Source: an uncultured Alistipes sp. (lineage in GTDB: Bacteria > Bacteroidota > Bacteroidia > Bacteroidales > Rikenellaceae). Taken from it: DNA of 14,610 bases. This document shows positions 1-5,841 of the stretch, one piece after another. Made by a program: the position numbers and the translations under genes. A model generated the notes under the pieces. It searched no databases and was not told the DNA's origin. It worked only from the letters and a program-made list of their open reading frames with translations. The stretch spans positions 1 to 14,610 of the forward strand of contig CAJMKE010000026.1 in assembly GCA_905213895.1 (NCBI GenBank), written 5' to 3'. Numbering within the stretch: position 1 is the stretch's first letter; each line of letters starts with the position of its first letter.

Positions 1-60
1 CACAGGGGTGAACCTACTGGTGTTTGAGACCAGCGCGTCTACCGATTCCGCCATCTGGGC
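1..60 (-). tRNA. tRNA-Leu (anticodon CAA), 3' part cut off by window edge
   Basis: Read on the minus strand, the sequence starts GCCCAGATGGCGGAATCGG at 60 and gives a leucine-type acceptor and D arm. The anticodon stem-loop follows as CTGGT, CTCAAAC, ACCAG, with CAA as anticodon, so it reads UUG codons. The start of the long variable arm is visible. The T arm and the acceptor 3' strand lie outside the window. A promoter sits just upstream at 83-112. Confidence 0.9.
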
Positions 61-82
61 ATGCTTATCGTGTAAGCAGGTG

Positions 83-112
83 CAAAGATAATAAAAATTT
101 CTATTCCGCAAA
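83..112 (-). promoter_or_regulatory. Promoter of tRNA-Leu
   Basis: On the minus strand a TTTG (109-112) is followed after 18 nt by TATCTTTG (83-90), a full match to the Bacteroidota -7 consensus TAnnTTTG. Transcription would start near 77-79, about 18 nt before the tRNA. Confidence 0.65.
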
Positions 113-157
113 CATTAAATCGGGCAAAATCGATTGTTTTAACGATTTATACGACTG

Positions 158-1201
158 CTACGATTCCGCGCCCCGATTCTTGCCCACCATATATTCCACC
201 TTGTCGGCAATCATCTGCGGTGTGATTGCGCGGATGCAGCGCACGTCGCCCCACTTGCACGGCTTGTTGCCGTATGTCGAACACGGGCGGCACTCCATCT
301 CCTGTTGCAACACTCCTTTCGGGTCGCAGCCGTATCCGAGAAATCCGAGTTCGGGATGCGTCGCGCCCCATATCGAGACCACCGGCGTCGCCATGAGCGA
401 ACATAGGTGCATCACCAGCGAATCCATCGAAACCACGCAGTCGAGATGCGAAATCAAATCTATCTCCTGCGCGAATTTCAGTTTGCCGAACAACGCTGTA
501 ACGTTCGGATACCTACGCTCCATCTCGACCGCGAACTCCTGCTCCGCGCCGCCGCCACCGTGAATGAACACGCGGTCATAACGTTCGGCAAGCAATGCAA
601 CAGCCTCTCGGCTCATGTCGGCGGGATAGGTTTTGCCGGCATGCGCCGAAAACGGGGCGAATCCTATCCAACGCCCGTTCTTTTCGCCGAACGGATTCGG
701 ACGCACAGGCTTCTCGGCAATCGGCGCAGGGTCGTCGAAAACGAAACCCAGCCGGCGGAAAACGTCGCAATACCTTACGACGGTATGTTTCAACGGCACC
801 GCATCCGGCGAACTGTAACCGAGCCGGAACCACTTCTCCAACTTGCCTTTGCGGATAAACGCGAATTTCAGACCCGAGAGGGCGAGAAACGATGTCATCA
901 CTATCGACCGCAGAACGAAATGCGTGTCGGCGACGGCGTCTATCCCACGTTTCTTCACCTGACGGGCGAACTTGAACAGACCTTTCAACCCGTTGTGTTC
1001 GTCCGCGGTATCGAGGAACATGAAATCAACGTCCAAGCCGTCGAAGAACGGCTCGAACAACTTGCGCGTAGCGACTGTTACTTTAAGTTCGGGGTACGCC
1101 TTTTTGAGCGCGCGCAAGGCGTGCGGCAACATGGCGACATCCCCCATCGCCGAAACGCGCACAACCAATATATGTCGGGGCAGACTATTTGTTTGCTCCA
1201 T
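158..1201 (-). CDS. Glycosyltransferase family 9 (heptosyltransferase-like)
   Basis: This 347-residue cytoplasmic or membrane-associated protein resembles the ADP-heptose:LPS heptosyltransferase family (GT9), which adds sugars to lipopolysaccharide core. The N-terminus has the family signature HILVVRVSAMGDV (residues 10-22). The C-terminal half has the nucleotide-sugar binding segments FIHGGGG and the stretch CVVSMDSLVMHL followed by TPVVSIWGATHPE. A cysteine-rich patch near the C-terminus (ECRPCSTYGNKPCKWGDVRC) is seen in some GT9 members. The start overlaps the end of the DUF4254 gene by 17 nt, so the two are almost certainly cotranscribed and probably translationally coupled. The sugar donor and acceptor cannot be read from the sequence. 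The last 97 nt before tRNA-Leu hold only the tRNA promoter, and I saw no clear terminator. Confidence 0.9.
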   Translation of the reverse strand: MEQTNSLPRHILVVRVSAMGDVAMLPHALRALKKAYPELKVTVATRKLFEPFFDGLDVDFMFLDTADEHNGLKGLFKFARQVKKRGIDAVADTHFVLRSIVMTSFLALSGLKFAFIRKGKLEKWFRLGYSSPDAVPLKHTVVRYCDVFRRLGFVFDDPAPIAEKPVRPNPFGEKNGRWIGFAPFSAHAGKTYPADMSREAVALLAERYDRVFIHGGGGAEQEFAVEMERRYPNVTALFGKLKFAQEIDLISHLDCVVSMDSLVMHLCSLMATPVVSIWGATHPELGFLGYGCDPKGVLQQEMECRPCSTYGNKPCKWGDVRCIRAITPQMIADKVEYMVGKNRGAES

Positions 1202-1790
1202 AAAGCACCGGATTGAGCGACGGGTCGTTGTACATCTTCATCTGTTTGTAAGTCTTCATGTACTTACGCCCCGATTCGATGTCCTCAATCAACTCTTCGA
1301 TAGCCGTGCAGAGGTCTCTCTGTTGCGAAAGCAGCACGTCGAGTTTCTTTTGGCAGGCGTCGCGATGCGCATCGTCCACATCGGTGCGGACGGTTTCGCA
1401 GTGCATGTGATATATTTTGAGAGCAAGTATCGACAGACGGTCGATAGCCCATGCGGGAGTCTCGGTATTGATGCGTGCATCGGCTGCGACCTTCACGTCC
1501 TTGTATTTGTCGAGCAGATAGGAGTCGATATACTCGACCATGTCGGTGCGCACCTGATTGGAGCGGTCTATGCGACGCTTGATTTTCAACGCCTCGACCG
1601 GATTTATCTGCGGGTCGCGGATAATATCCTCCAAATGCCACTGCACGGTATCCACCCAGTTCTTTTCATAAAGCAGGTGCTCGATGCTTCCCTGTGCATA
1701 AGGATTGAGCGACGGCTGGTCTACGTCGTCGAGTTTATGATAGTCGTCAATCACGCGTTCAAAAATTCCATTCGCTTTCTCGGTAAACAT
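1185..1790 (-). CDS. DUF4254 family protein
   Basis: This 201-residue soluble, largely helical protein has no signal peptide. It matches my recollection of DUF4254, a Bacteroidota family of unknown function commonly found beside GT9 glycosyltransferases. Recognisable family segments are DIIRDPQINPVEALKIKRRI (about residues 55-74), the conserved INTETPAWAIDRLSILALKI (about 108-127) followed by YHM, and a charged C-terminal helix ending in YNDPSLNPVLYG. The start at 1790 is the first ATG after the divergent promoter at 1854-1883, leaving a leader of roughly 60 nt. Its last codons overlap the start of the glycosyltransferase. The context suggests a role in cell-envelope polysaccharide or LPS assembly, but this is inference from position only. 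Confidence 0.85.
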   Translation of the reverse strand: MFTEKANGIFERVIDDYHKLDDVDQPSLNPYAQGSIEHLLYEKNWVDTVQWHLEDIIRDPQINPVEALKIKRRIDRSNQVRTDMVEYIDSYLLDKYKDVKVAADARINTETPAWAIDRLSILALKIYHMHCETVRTDVDDAHRDACQKKLDVLLSQQRDLCTAIEELIEDIESGRKYMKTYKQMKMYNDPSLNPVLYGANK

Positions 1791-1832
1791 TTTCGGTCAG
1801 TATTTTTAGTTCAAATTTCTGTAAAAAAACGC

Positions 1833-1840
1833 TATCTTTG
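1833..1840 (+). promoter_or_regulatory. -7 box of glucosaminidase promoter
   Basis: TATCTTTG matches TAnnTTTG exactly. The -33 region (about 1806-1813) is weak. The expected start point near 1846 gives a leader of about 16 nt before the ATG at 1862. The box forms one arm of a 9-bp inverted repeat with the opposing promoter. Confidence 0.55.
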
Positions 1841-1853
1841 TCATAAGATATTA

Positions 1854-1883
1854 CAAAGATAATGAAATTTTCACATAAAGCAA
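1854..1883 (-). promoter_or_regulatory. Promoter of DUF4254-GT9 operon
   Basis: On the minus strand TTG (1881-1883), a 19-nt spacer and TATCTTTG (1854-1861) fit the Bacteroidota consensus. The -33 element lies inside the first codons of the divergent glucosaminidase gene, and the -7 box is the mirror image of the plus-strand box at 1833-1840. Confidence 0.6.
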
Positions 1884-2851
1884 TAGTGGCGTTGCTTTTC
1901 TCGCTCGTCATAATCGAAATATCGCATGCGCAGGTGCGTCAGACGCGCGAAGAGTACATAGACAAGTACAAGGCTATCGCCGTAGCCCACATGGAGCGAT
2001 ACGGGATACCGGCAAGCATCACCATGGCGCAGGGCATACTCGAATCCGACAGCGGCAACAGCGTGCTGTCCCGAAATTCCAACAACCACTTCGGCATAAA
2101 GTGCAAGAAGACATGGAAAGGCGACCGCGTCTACCACGACGACGATGCCAAGGGCGAATGTTTCCGCAGTTACCCGTCGGTCGAGGCTTCGTATCAGGAC
2201 CACGCCGAGTTCCTCGACTCGTCGCCGCGCTACGACTCGCTTTTCGCCTACCCGTCCACCGACTACCGCAGTTGGGCGCGCGGGCTGAAAGCCGCCGGCT
2301 ACGCCACAGCACCCGACTATGCGCAACGGCTCGTGAAGATTATCGAGGACAACCACCTCTACCTGCTCGACCAGGACGACGGCACGCGACGCTATGCCTC
2401 CTACAAGACATCGGGCAGCGGCGACGAGACGTGGTTCGAGAGCCACAGCACCGCTTCGTCCGATGAACTCGTGGACCCGAACGCCTTCCGTGTAACCATC
2501 AACTCGCACTGCGGCTACAACATATACCGCAACAACAAGACCTATTATATAATAGCCAAGGAGGGCGACACGTTCCGCACGCTCGGCACGACATTCCGCA
2601 TTTCGGAGCGCAACCTCCGCAAGTTCAACGACGCCGCCAGGACATCGACGCTCGCCAAGGGCGACATCGTCTACATCGAACGCAAGAAGTCGCGCTGGGA
2701 GGGCAATGCGCTGCTGCACGTGGTTCGCCACGACGAAACCCTGCACTCGCTCTCGCAGTCCTACGGCATCCGCGAACGTTCGCTGGCAAAGATAAACTCC
2801 ATCCGCTCCGGTCGCGACGTAAGCAACGGGCAGACAATCAGATTGAGGTAA
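1862..2851 (+). CDS. Secreted GH73 endo-beta-N-acetylglucosaminidase with two LysM domains
   Basis: A peptidoglycan hydrolase of 329 residues that should cleave the glycan strand and act in the periplasm or at the cell surface. The N-terminus is a typical signal peptide (KAIVALLFSLVIIEISHAQ, cleavage after about residue 23 or 24). Residues 30-170 form the glucosaminidase (FlgJ-like, GH73) domain. It carries the catalytic glutamate in AQGILESDSGNS (E61), NNHFGIKC and the late family segment ARGLKAAGYATAPDYAQRL. Two LysM peptidoglycan-binding repeats follow at about 228-275 (YYIIAKEGDTFRTLG...) and 283-329 (LHVVRHDETLHSLS... to the C-terminus). The architecture is the standard Bacteroidota form. 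The gene stands alone, with a hairpin and a short-repeat cluster just after the stop. Likely roles are wall remodelling or daughter-cell separation. Confidence 0.93.
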   Translation: MKFSHKAIVALLFSLVIIEISHAQVRQTREEYIDKYKAIAVAHMERYGIPASITMAQGILESDSGNSVLSRNSNNHFGIKCKKTWKGDRVYHDDDAKGECFRSYPSVEASYQDHAEFLDSSPRYDSLFAYPSTDYRSWARGLKAAGYATAPDYAQRLVKIIEDNHLYLLDQDDGTRRYASYKTSGSGDETWFESHSTASSDELVDPNAFRVTINSHCGYNIYRNNKTYYIIAKEGDTFRTLGTTFRISERNLRKFNDAARTSTLAKGDIVYIERKKSRWEGNALLHVVRHDETLHSLSQSYGIRERSLAKINSIRSGRDVSNGQTIRLR

Positions 2852-2877
2852 GACAGGGTGGGACGCCCTGTGACGAT

Positions 2878-2913
2878 AAAGTCTTTAAGGTCGTTAAAGT
2901 CCTTAAAGACTTT
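2878..2913 (+). repeat. 9-nt iterated repeat, copy 1, possible terminator
   Basis: The segment is built of 9-nt units of the form TTAArGnCn (ttaaggtcg, ttaaagtcc, ttaaagact). It also forms a perfect 13-bp inverted repeat: 2878-2890 pairs with 2901-2913 around a 10-nt loop. The right arm runs into TTTTATTA, so it could end transcription of the glucosaminidase gene. A smaller 6-bp hairpin (ACAGGG/CCCTGT, 2853-2871) lies between it and the stop codon. Confidence 0.7.
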
Positions 2914-2971
2914 TATTATATGTCGCGGGATTAACTTCGCCGTCCGCATTCCGTTTTTTCTCGATAAATAG

Positions 2972-3001
2972 TTTATCCTATCAACTTTTTTCCTACATTT
3001 G
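2972..3001 (+). promoter_or_regulatory. Promoter for putative structured RNA / leader
   Basis: TTTA (2972-2975), an 18-nt spacer and TACATTTG (2994-3001) give an exact -7 box and a three-out-of-four -33 box. The predicted start near 3006 coincides with the first base of an 8-bp hairpin. Confidence 0.55.
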
Positions 3002-3005
3002 TAAC

Positions 3006-3230
3006 GTCTTGCACAGCAATATGCAGGACGAACATATTTGAAAGTGTTTTCGCACTGTCCTAATCTGAAAATGTGGAAGTTTTCAATAACAACAGGACAA
3101 CGGACAACGCTCATTCCTTGTTTAGACTGTGGTCAGATACATTCAGTGTATCTTTTATTCCCACATCTATTCAGGTGTGGGGTATTGCGTCGTTTATTGT
3201 TGTTACAGGTCTTTCCACAACCTTCAGATT
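3006..3230 (+). ncRNA. Putative structured RNA (unrecognised) upstream of peptide and lipoprotein genes
   Basis: About 225 nt with nested pairing and no convincing ORF. A 5' hairpin pairs 3006-3013 with 3022-3029 (8 bp, one G-U). A long-range closing helix pairs 3062-3069 with 3223-3230 (8 bp) and 3072-3078 with 3213-3219 (7 bp). An inner helix pairs 3087-3094 with 3198-3205 (8 bp), and 3107-3110 can pair with 3187-3190. The interior holds three hairpins: 3125-3134 (3 bp), 3136-3152 (6 bp, loop TTCAG) and 3160-3181 (8 bp). A promoter lies exactly upstream. I do not recognise the family. It may be a free RNA, or a 5' leader of the 44-residue ORF and the lipoprotein, because no strong terminator follows. 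The pairing was found by eye and no energy calculation was done. Confidence 0.45.
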
Positions 3231-3308
3231 GATAAACGAAATCGGCTCCACACTTTCTTTATGATTAAAATCAGACGTAGCAGGAGTTGAATACGCCGAC
3301 CAAATTTT

Positions 3309-3443
3309 ATGAAAAATTTAATTGTTTTTTTTAGCATGACATTTCTAAATGTTTGCCATGCAGGAAATTTATCCAAAAACAGCCATGTTCCACGCTGCAA
3401 AAAGCCTTGCAATACCGGCAATGAAAAATATAGTCCTACTTAA
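3309..3443 (+). CDS. Small secreted peptide (44 aa), hypothetical
   Basis: The ORF opens with a convincing signal peptide, MKNLIVFFSMTFLNVCHA, predicted to be cut before GNLSKN. That leaves a mature peptide of about 26 residues, basic, with two cysteines (PRCKKPC) that could form a disulfide. It lies in the AT-rich island, between the folded RNA region and the lipoprotein gene, whose start is 76 nt downstream. The A/T-rich sequence before the ATG is usual for Bacteroidota initiation. An AT-only inverted repeat (AAATTTT/AAAATTT) overlaps the start codon and could influence it. I recognise no family. Short length means chance cannot be excluded, but a signal peptide in frame with a good start raises the odds. 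Confidence 0.4.
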   Translation: MKNLIVFFSMTFLNVCHAGNLSKNSHVPRCKKPCNTGNEKYSPT

Positions 3444-3519
3444 CCAACTTTTTAATTATTAGCCTTTATAATAACCTATCCAAACTTTTATCAAACAACA
3501 ATAACAAATTCTATTAAAA

Positions 3520-4347
3520 ATGAAAAAATGTATCATAAAAAGAATGTATGTCATTCTGAGTAGTTTTTCTATTTTCTCTATTTTTTTGTTCATGTCTTGT
3601 GGAGACATAAACAACTCTGATCTTTTTCAAGATATTGATAAACACAAAAATCCATCAAATTTCATAATAGGAACCTGGAAGCAAGAAGGAAGCGATGCAC
3701 ATTATTATTTATTGGAAAATGGTAATGGCTATTACGAATCATACAAAAAAAATGACGGCATTAACAAGCGAACTCTAAACTGGGAAATAAGAAGTGATTC
3801 GGTTTGGATTGAATTAGTTAAAGATGGTTATTTCCCATTAGCAAAAATAGGTTATAAGATATCGGAAAATTCTAATGCTACACAATTAATTAAAGGAAAG
3901 ACAGTATATACAAAGATTAGTGATAAAGTAATTAATAAAGACTACAACTCAAAGCCGTATGCAAATTATATTAGGATTTTTGGTTACTATTATGAAGTTT
4001 CTAAAGTCGTTATGCGTTGTAATCACGGAACGGGAACATCTTCTAATTTCAAGTTTTTACTGTTTTATGGAGCAAACGAATCGATGACTCCTATTGGGGC
4101 TACATTTTCATACGCAACGCCATATTACGAAGGCATCAGTAAAGAATGGAATGATGGTTCCTATACAATTAAAAGCGGGTCTGGACATTGGACGTATGTC
4201 GGTTGGTATTGCAATAACGGCACGAATTCTGGTCAGTGTGAAGGTAAATTGCAAATAAAAACAACAAATAAAATAAAAAAGATAGATTTTAACCTTGACG
4301 ATGGTGATTGTGTCGGTCATTGTGAGGGCAATTGGTATTATGAATAA
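3520..4347 (+). CDS. AT-rich orphan lipoprotein, hypothetical
   Basis: A 275-residue protein with a lipoprotein signal: basic start, hydrophobic VILSSFSIFSIFLFMSC and the lipid-attachment cysteine C27, followed by GD. It is therefore anchored in the inner or outer membrane. Residues about 48-110 (IIGTWKQEG...HYYLLENGNGYYES...LNWEIRSDSVWIEL) look like the lipocalin-like fold common in Bacteroidota lipoproteins. The rest is rich in Tyr, Gly and Asn, with several cysteines late in the chain (GWYCNNGTNSGQCEG and DDGDCVGHCEG) that may form disulfides. I cannot assign a function. Codon use is strongly A/T-biased (about one third G+C in the stretch I counted), against roughly 60 percent or more in flanking genes, so it is probably acquired. 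The start has the preferred A-rich upstream tract. No clear promoter lies directly upstream. Confidence 0.8.
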   Translation: MKKCIIKRMYVILSSFSIFSIFLFMSCGDINNSDLFQDIDKHKNPSNFIIGTWKQEGSDAHYYLLENGNGYYESYKKNDGINKRTLNWEIRSDSVWIELVKDGYFPLAKIGYKISENSNATQLIKGKTVYTKISDKVINKDYNSKPYANYIRIFGYYYEVSKVVMRCNHGTGTSSNFKFLLFYGANESMTPIGATFSYATPYYEGISKEWNDGSYTIKSGSGHWTYVGWYCNNGTNSGQCEGKLQIKTTNKIKKIDFNLDDGDCVGHCEGNWYYE

Positions 4348-4459
4348 GAGTTATTATCAAAAAAACTCCAATCAGCGGCAGATAAACCGTCACTATTTGT
4401 ATATCATCTATAATATAAATAGATAATCCATACAATAATTTCACCAATTTTTCAGTACA

Positions 4460-4606
4460 ATGCAGACAAATAATCATAGACAACCTATGACAAGTGCAAA
4501 CAACAAAAAGAATTTCATCCGATTACTCATTGTCGATTATCACGAATCGCAGATGCTCAACAATTTTAAGCGTCTCATAATCCGTGAGTATGGGACAAGG
4601 ATTTAA
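4460..4606 (+). CDS. Small ORF (48 aa), hypothetical
   Basis: An intact ATG-to-TAA frame encodes a basic, mostly polar peptide whose second half (FIRLLIVDYHESQMLNNFK, then RLIIREYGTRI) has the mixed hydrophobic pattern of a folded protein fragment. It lies 112 nt after the lipoprotein stop and 43 nt before a long terminator hairpin, in the same AT-rich island. No promoter or strong ribosome site is seen. It could be a real small gene, the tail of a decayed gene, or chance. Confidence 0.3.
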   Translation: MQTNNHRQPMTSANNKKNFIRLLIVDYHESQMLNNFKRLIIREYGTRI

Positions 4607-4649
4607 GAATGCGCACAGCGTTTTTTTGAGGTTTACAACAGAAATATCC

Positions 4650-4695
4650 AAAAAAATCGGGATATATAACGGTTGTTATATATCCCGATTTTTTT
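4650..4695. terminator. Bidirectional rho-independent terminator closing the AT-rich island
   Basis: A perfect 21-bp inverted repeat (4650-4670 with 4675-4695) has the tetraloop GGTT. The stem core ATCGGGATATATAAC is flanked by seven A on one side and seven T on the other, so it works as a terminator in both directions. It marks the right border of the lipoprotein region. Confidence 0.85.
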
Positions 4696-4839
4696 ACCTA
4701 CGCAGGAATATCAACGACCTTATTCGACGTAAAGATCCTAAAATCCTTAATATTTTTGCTGGGACGGGACTGCAAAATTAACTTCGCTTTGCTCCACTGC
4801 GTTGCGCACCGCTCGTTTTTCCCCATTGGGGAATACTGA

Positions 4840-4978
4840 AAATCAGAAAGAGATTGTAATCGACACAGTCGAATAACTTTTATTTGATGTGAAGCAACCT
4901 TGCAAATAAATTTGCAGTTGCCGCACATCAAATGAAAAAGCCACTCTGTCGAGTGGCGTAACAATCTCTTTCGGATTT
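4840..4978. repeat. 139-bp element with 18-bp imperfect terminal inverted repeats
   Basis: The ends 4840-4857 and 4961-4978 are reverse complements at 17 of 18 positions. Inside are three more inverted repeats. One is CGAC/GTCG (4861-4871). The second is a long stepped hairpin at 4882-4933, with stems ATTTGATGTG/CACATCAAAT, GCAAC/GTTGC and TGCAAAT/ATTTGCA. The third is GCCACTC/GAGTGGC (4940-4957), followed on the minus strand by TTTTT, so it also resembles a terminator. The right end abuts the first tRNA-Val tail copy with no gap. It could be a miniature mobile element or a structured RNA. No target duplication is evident. Confidence 0.6.
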
Positions 4979-5206
4979 GTGGGAGTTGAGGGATTTGAAC
5001 GGCGGAGCCGTCGCAGGGCGACCTTTGAGAATAAACATATTATCGCCCTGCAACCCCACTCACAAAGAATCACCGACGAGCGATTCGGGCGACAGCAGAA
5101 CTGAGTGAAGCGGATTTTGGGCGAATGGTGCGGAAAACTCGTTTTCACGCAACATGAAGCACAAAAAAGCGACGGATTAAAATCCGTCGCTGTCGCTCGA
5201 TAATCA
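4979..5206 (-). repeat. Tandem repeat unit 1, starting with tRNA-Val 3' end copy
   Basis: This 228-bp unit is about 94 percent identical to unit 2 (5207-5435). It begins with 22 bp (4979-5000) that differ from the 3' end of the real tRNA-Val at one base, in the T loop. It continues with a hairpin bounded by GCAGGGCGA/TCGCCCTGC and then the terminator-like palindrome 5163-5191, AGCGACGGATT/AATCCGTCGCT with a minus-strand T run. On the minus strand it also holds a 31-codon ATG frame (MLRENEFSAPFAQN...) that is intact in both units. Confidence 0.85.
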
Positions 5207-5435
5207 GTGGGAGTTGAGGGATTTGAACGGCGAAGCCGTCGCAGGGCGACCTTTGAAAATCAACATATTTTCGCCCTGCAACCCCGCTCACAAAGAATCA
5301 CCGACGAGCAATTCGGGCGACAGCGGAACGAAGTGAAGCGCATTTTGGGCGAATGGTGCGGAAAACTCGTTTTCACGCAGCATGAAGCACAAAAAAAGCG
5401 ACGGATTCTAATCCGTCGCTGTCGCTCGATAATCA
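5207..5435 (-). repeat. Tandem repeat unit 2, starting with tRNA-Val 3' end copy
   Basis: This 229-bp unit begins with a second copy of the tRNA-Val tail (5207-5228) and ends directly at the intact tRNA-Val gene. It carries the hairpin at 5241-5279 and the real tRNA terminator at 5391-5420. Differences from unit 1 are scattered substitutions plus one A-tract length change. The 31-codon minus-strand frame is open in both. Confidence 0.85.
5391..5420 (-). terminator. Rho-independent terminator of tRNA-Val
   Basis: On the minus strand AGCGACGGATT, a 2-nt gap and AATCCGTCGCT (5397-5420) form an 11-bp hairpin followed by seven T (5391-5397). It begins 16 nt past the tRNA end. Confidence 0.85.
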
Positions 5436-5436
5436 G

Positions 5437-5511
5437 TGGGAGTTGAGGGATTCGAACCCCCGACCCTCTGCTTGTAAGGCAGATGCTCTGAACCAGCTGA
5501 GCTAAACTCCC
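5437..5511 (-). tRNA. tRNA-Val (anticodon TAC)
   Basis: A 75-nt cloverleaf on the minus strand. The acceptor GGGAGTT (5505-5511) pairs with AACTCCC (5438-5444), and the discriminator is A at 5437. The anticodon stem is TCTGC/GCAGA with loop CTTACAA. The T arm is GGGGGTTCGAATCCCTC. No CCA is encoded. It lies 127 bp downstream of tRNA-Asn on the same strand, so the two may share a transcript. Two partial copies of its 3' end follow downstream. Confidence 0.95.
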
Positions 5512-5638
5512 GTTTCAAAAAAATGGCTTGGGACTGCAAGATTTTCATCCGATGCTGCTCTCGGAATACGCTATCCACAACTATATCCGTCGAGTAGCGG
5601 TGTTTCCGACAAATTTCTTTGCAACCCTCGCGCAAATG

Positions 5639-5712
5639 CGCCTGAACAAGGACTTGAACCTAGGACCCCATGATTAACAGTCATGTGCTCTAACCGACTG
5701 AGCTATTCAGGC
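5639..5712 (-). tRNA. tRNA-Asn (anticodon GTT)
   Basis: A 74-nt cloverleaf on the minus strand. The acceptor GCCTGAA pairs with TTCAGGC, and the discriminator is G. The anticodon stem is CATGA/TCATG with loop CTGTTAA, and the T arm is CTAGGTTCAAGTCCTTG. CCA is not encoded. The promoter is at 5768-5798. Confidence 0.95.
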
Positions 5713-5767
5713 AATTTTAAGAACCGTCGAAAACCCGTCGGGTTACCCCGCCTTGATTTTCGTGGTG

Positions 5768-5798
5768 CAAATATACGGCTATTTTTTATTCCTGCAAA
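5768..5798 (-). promoter_or_regulatory. Promoter of tRNA-Asn (tRNA-Val)
   Basis: On the minus strand TTTG (5795-5798), a 19-nt spacer and TATATTTG (5768-5775) match the consensus fully. It is arranged back to back with the DUF1573 gene promoter. Confidence 0.75.
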
Positions 5799-5801
5799 AC
5801 T

Positions 5802-5834
5802 TTTGCAAGAAAAATATAAAAAAATGTAACTTTG
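5802..5834 (+). promoter_or_regulatory. Promoter of DUF1573 gene
   Basis: TTTG (5802-5805), a 21-nt spacer and TAACTTTG (5827-5834) match the consensus fully. Only 7 nt separate the box from the ATG at 5842, so the transcript should have almost no leader. Confidence 0.75.
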
Positions 5835-5841
5835 TAGTGTC

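Noticed and set aside
407..1216. Long plus-strand open frame over the glycosyltransferase gene
   Set aside because: It is antisense to a clear GT9 gene and its product is Arg/His-rich with no family features. High G+C coding DNA often leaves such shadow frames. The same applies to the open frames opposite nfnAB, the TonB receptor and the lysin.
3006..3230. 6S RNA, tmRNA, RNase P RNA or retron RNA
   Set aside because: It lacks the single long bulged hairpin of 6S, the tag reading frame of tmRNA and RNase P signature sequences, and there is no reverse transcriptase nearby.
4819..4833. TTCCCCATTGGGGAA palindrome as a terminator
   Set aside because: There is no T run after the stem on either strand, and it stands apart from any gene end.
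4979..5435. CRISPR-like or satellite repeat
   Set aside because: There are only two units of about 228 bp with no short repeat/spacer pattern. The tRNA tail explains their phase better.
5207..5446. 79-codon plus-strand frame across repeat unit 2
   Set aside because: It begins in the tRNA-Val tail copy and runs into the intact tRNA gene and its terminator, so it is a by-product of RNA-gene sequence.
5408..5635. 75-codon minus-strand frame
   Set aside because: It reads straight through tRNA-Val (product ending GGSNPSTPT, a common false protein from tRNA genes).
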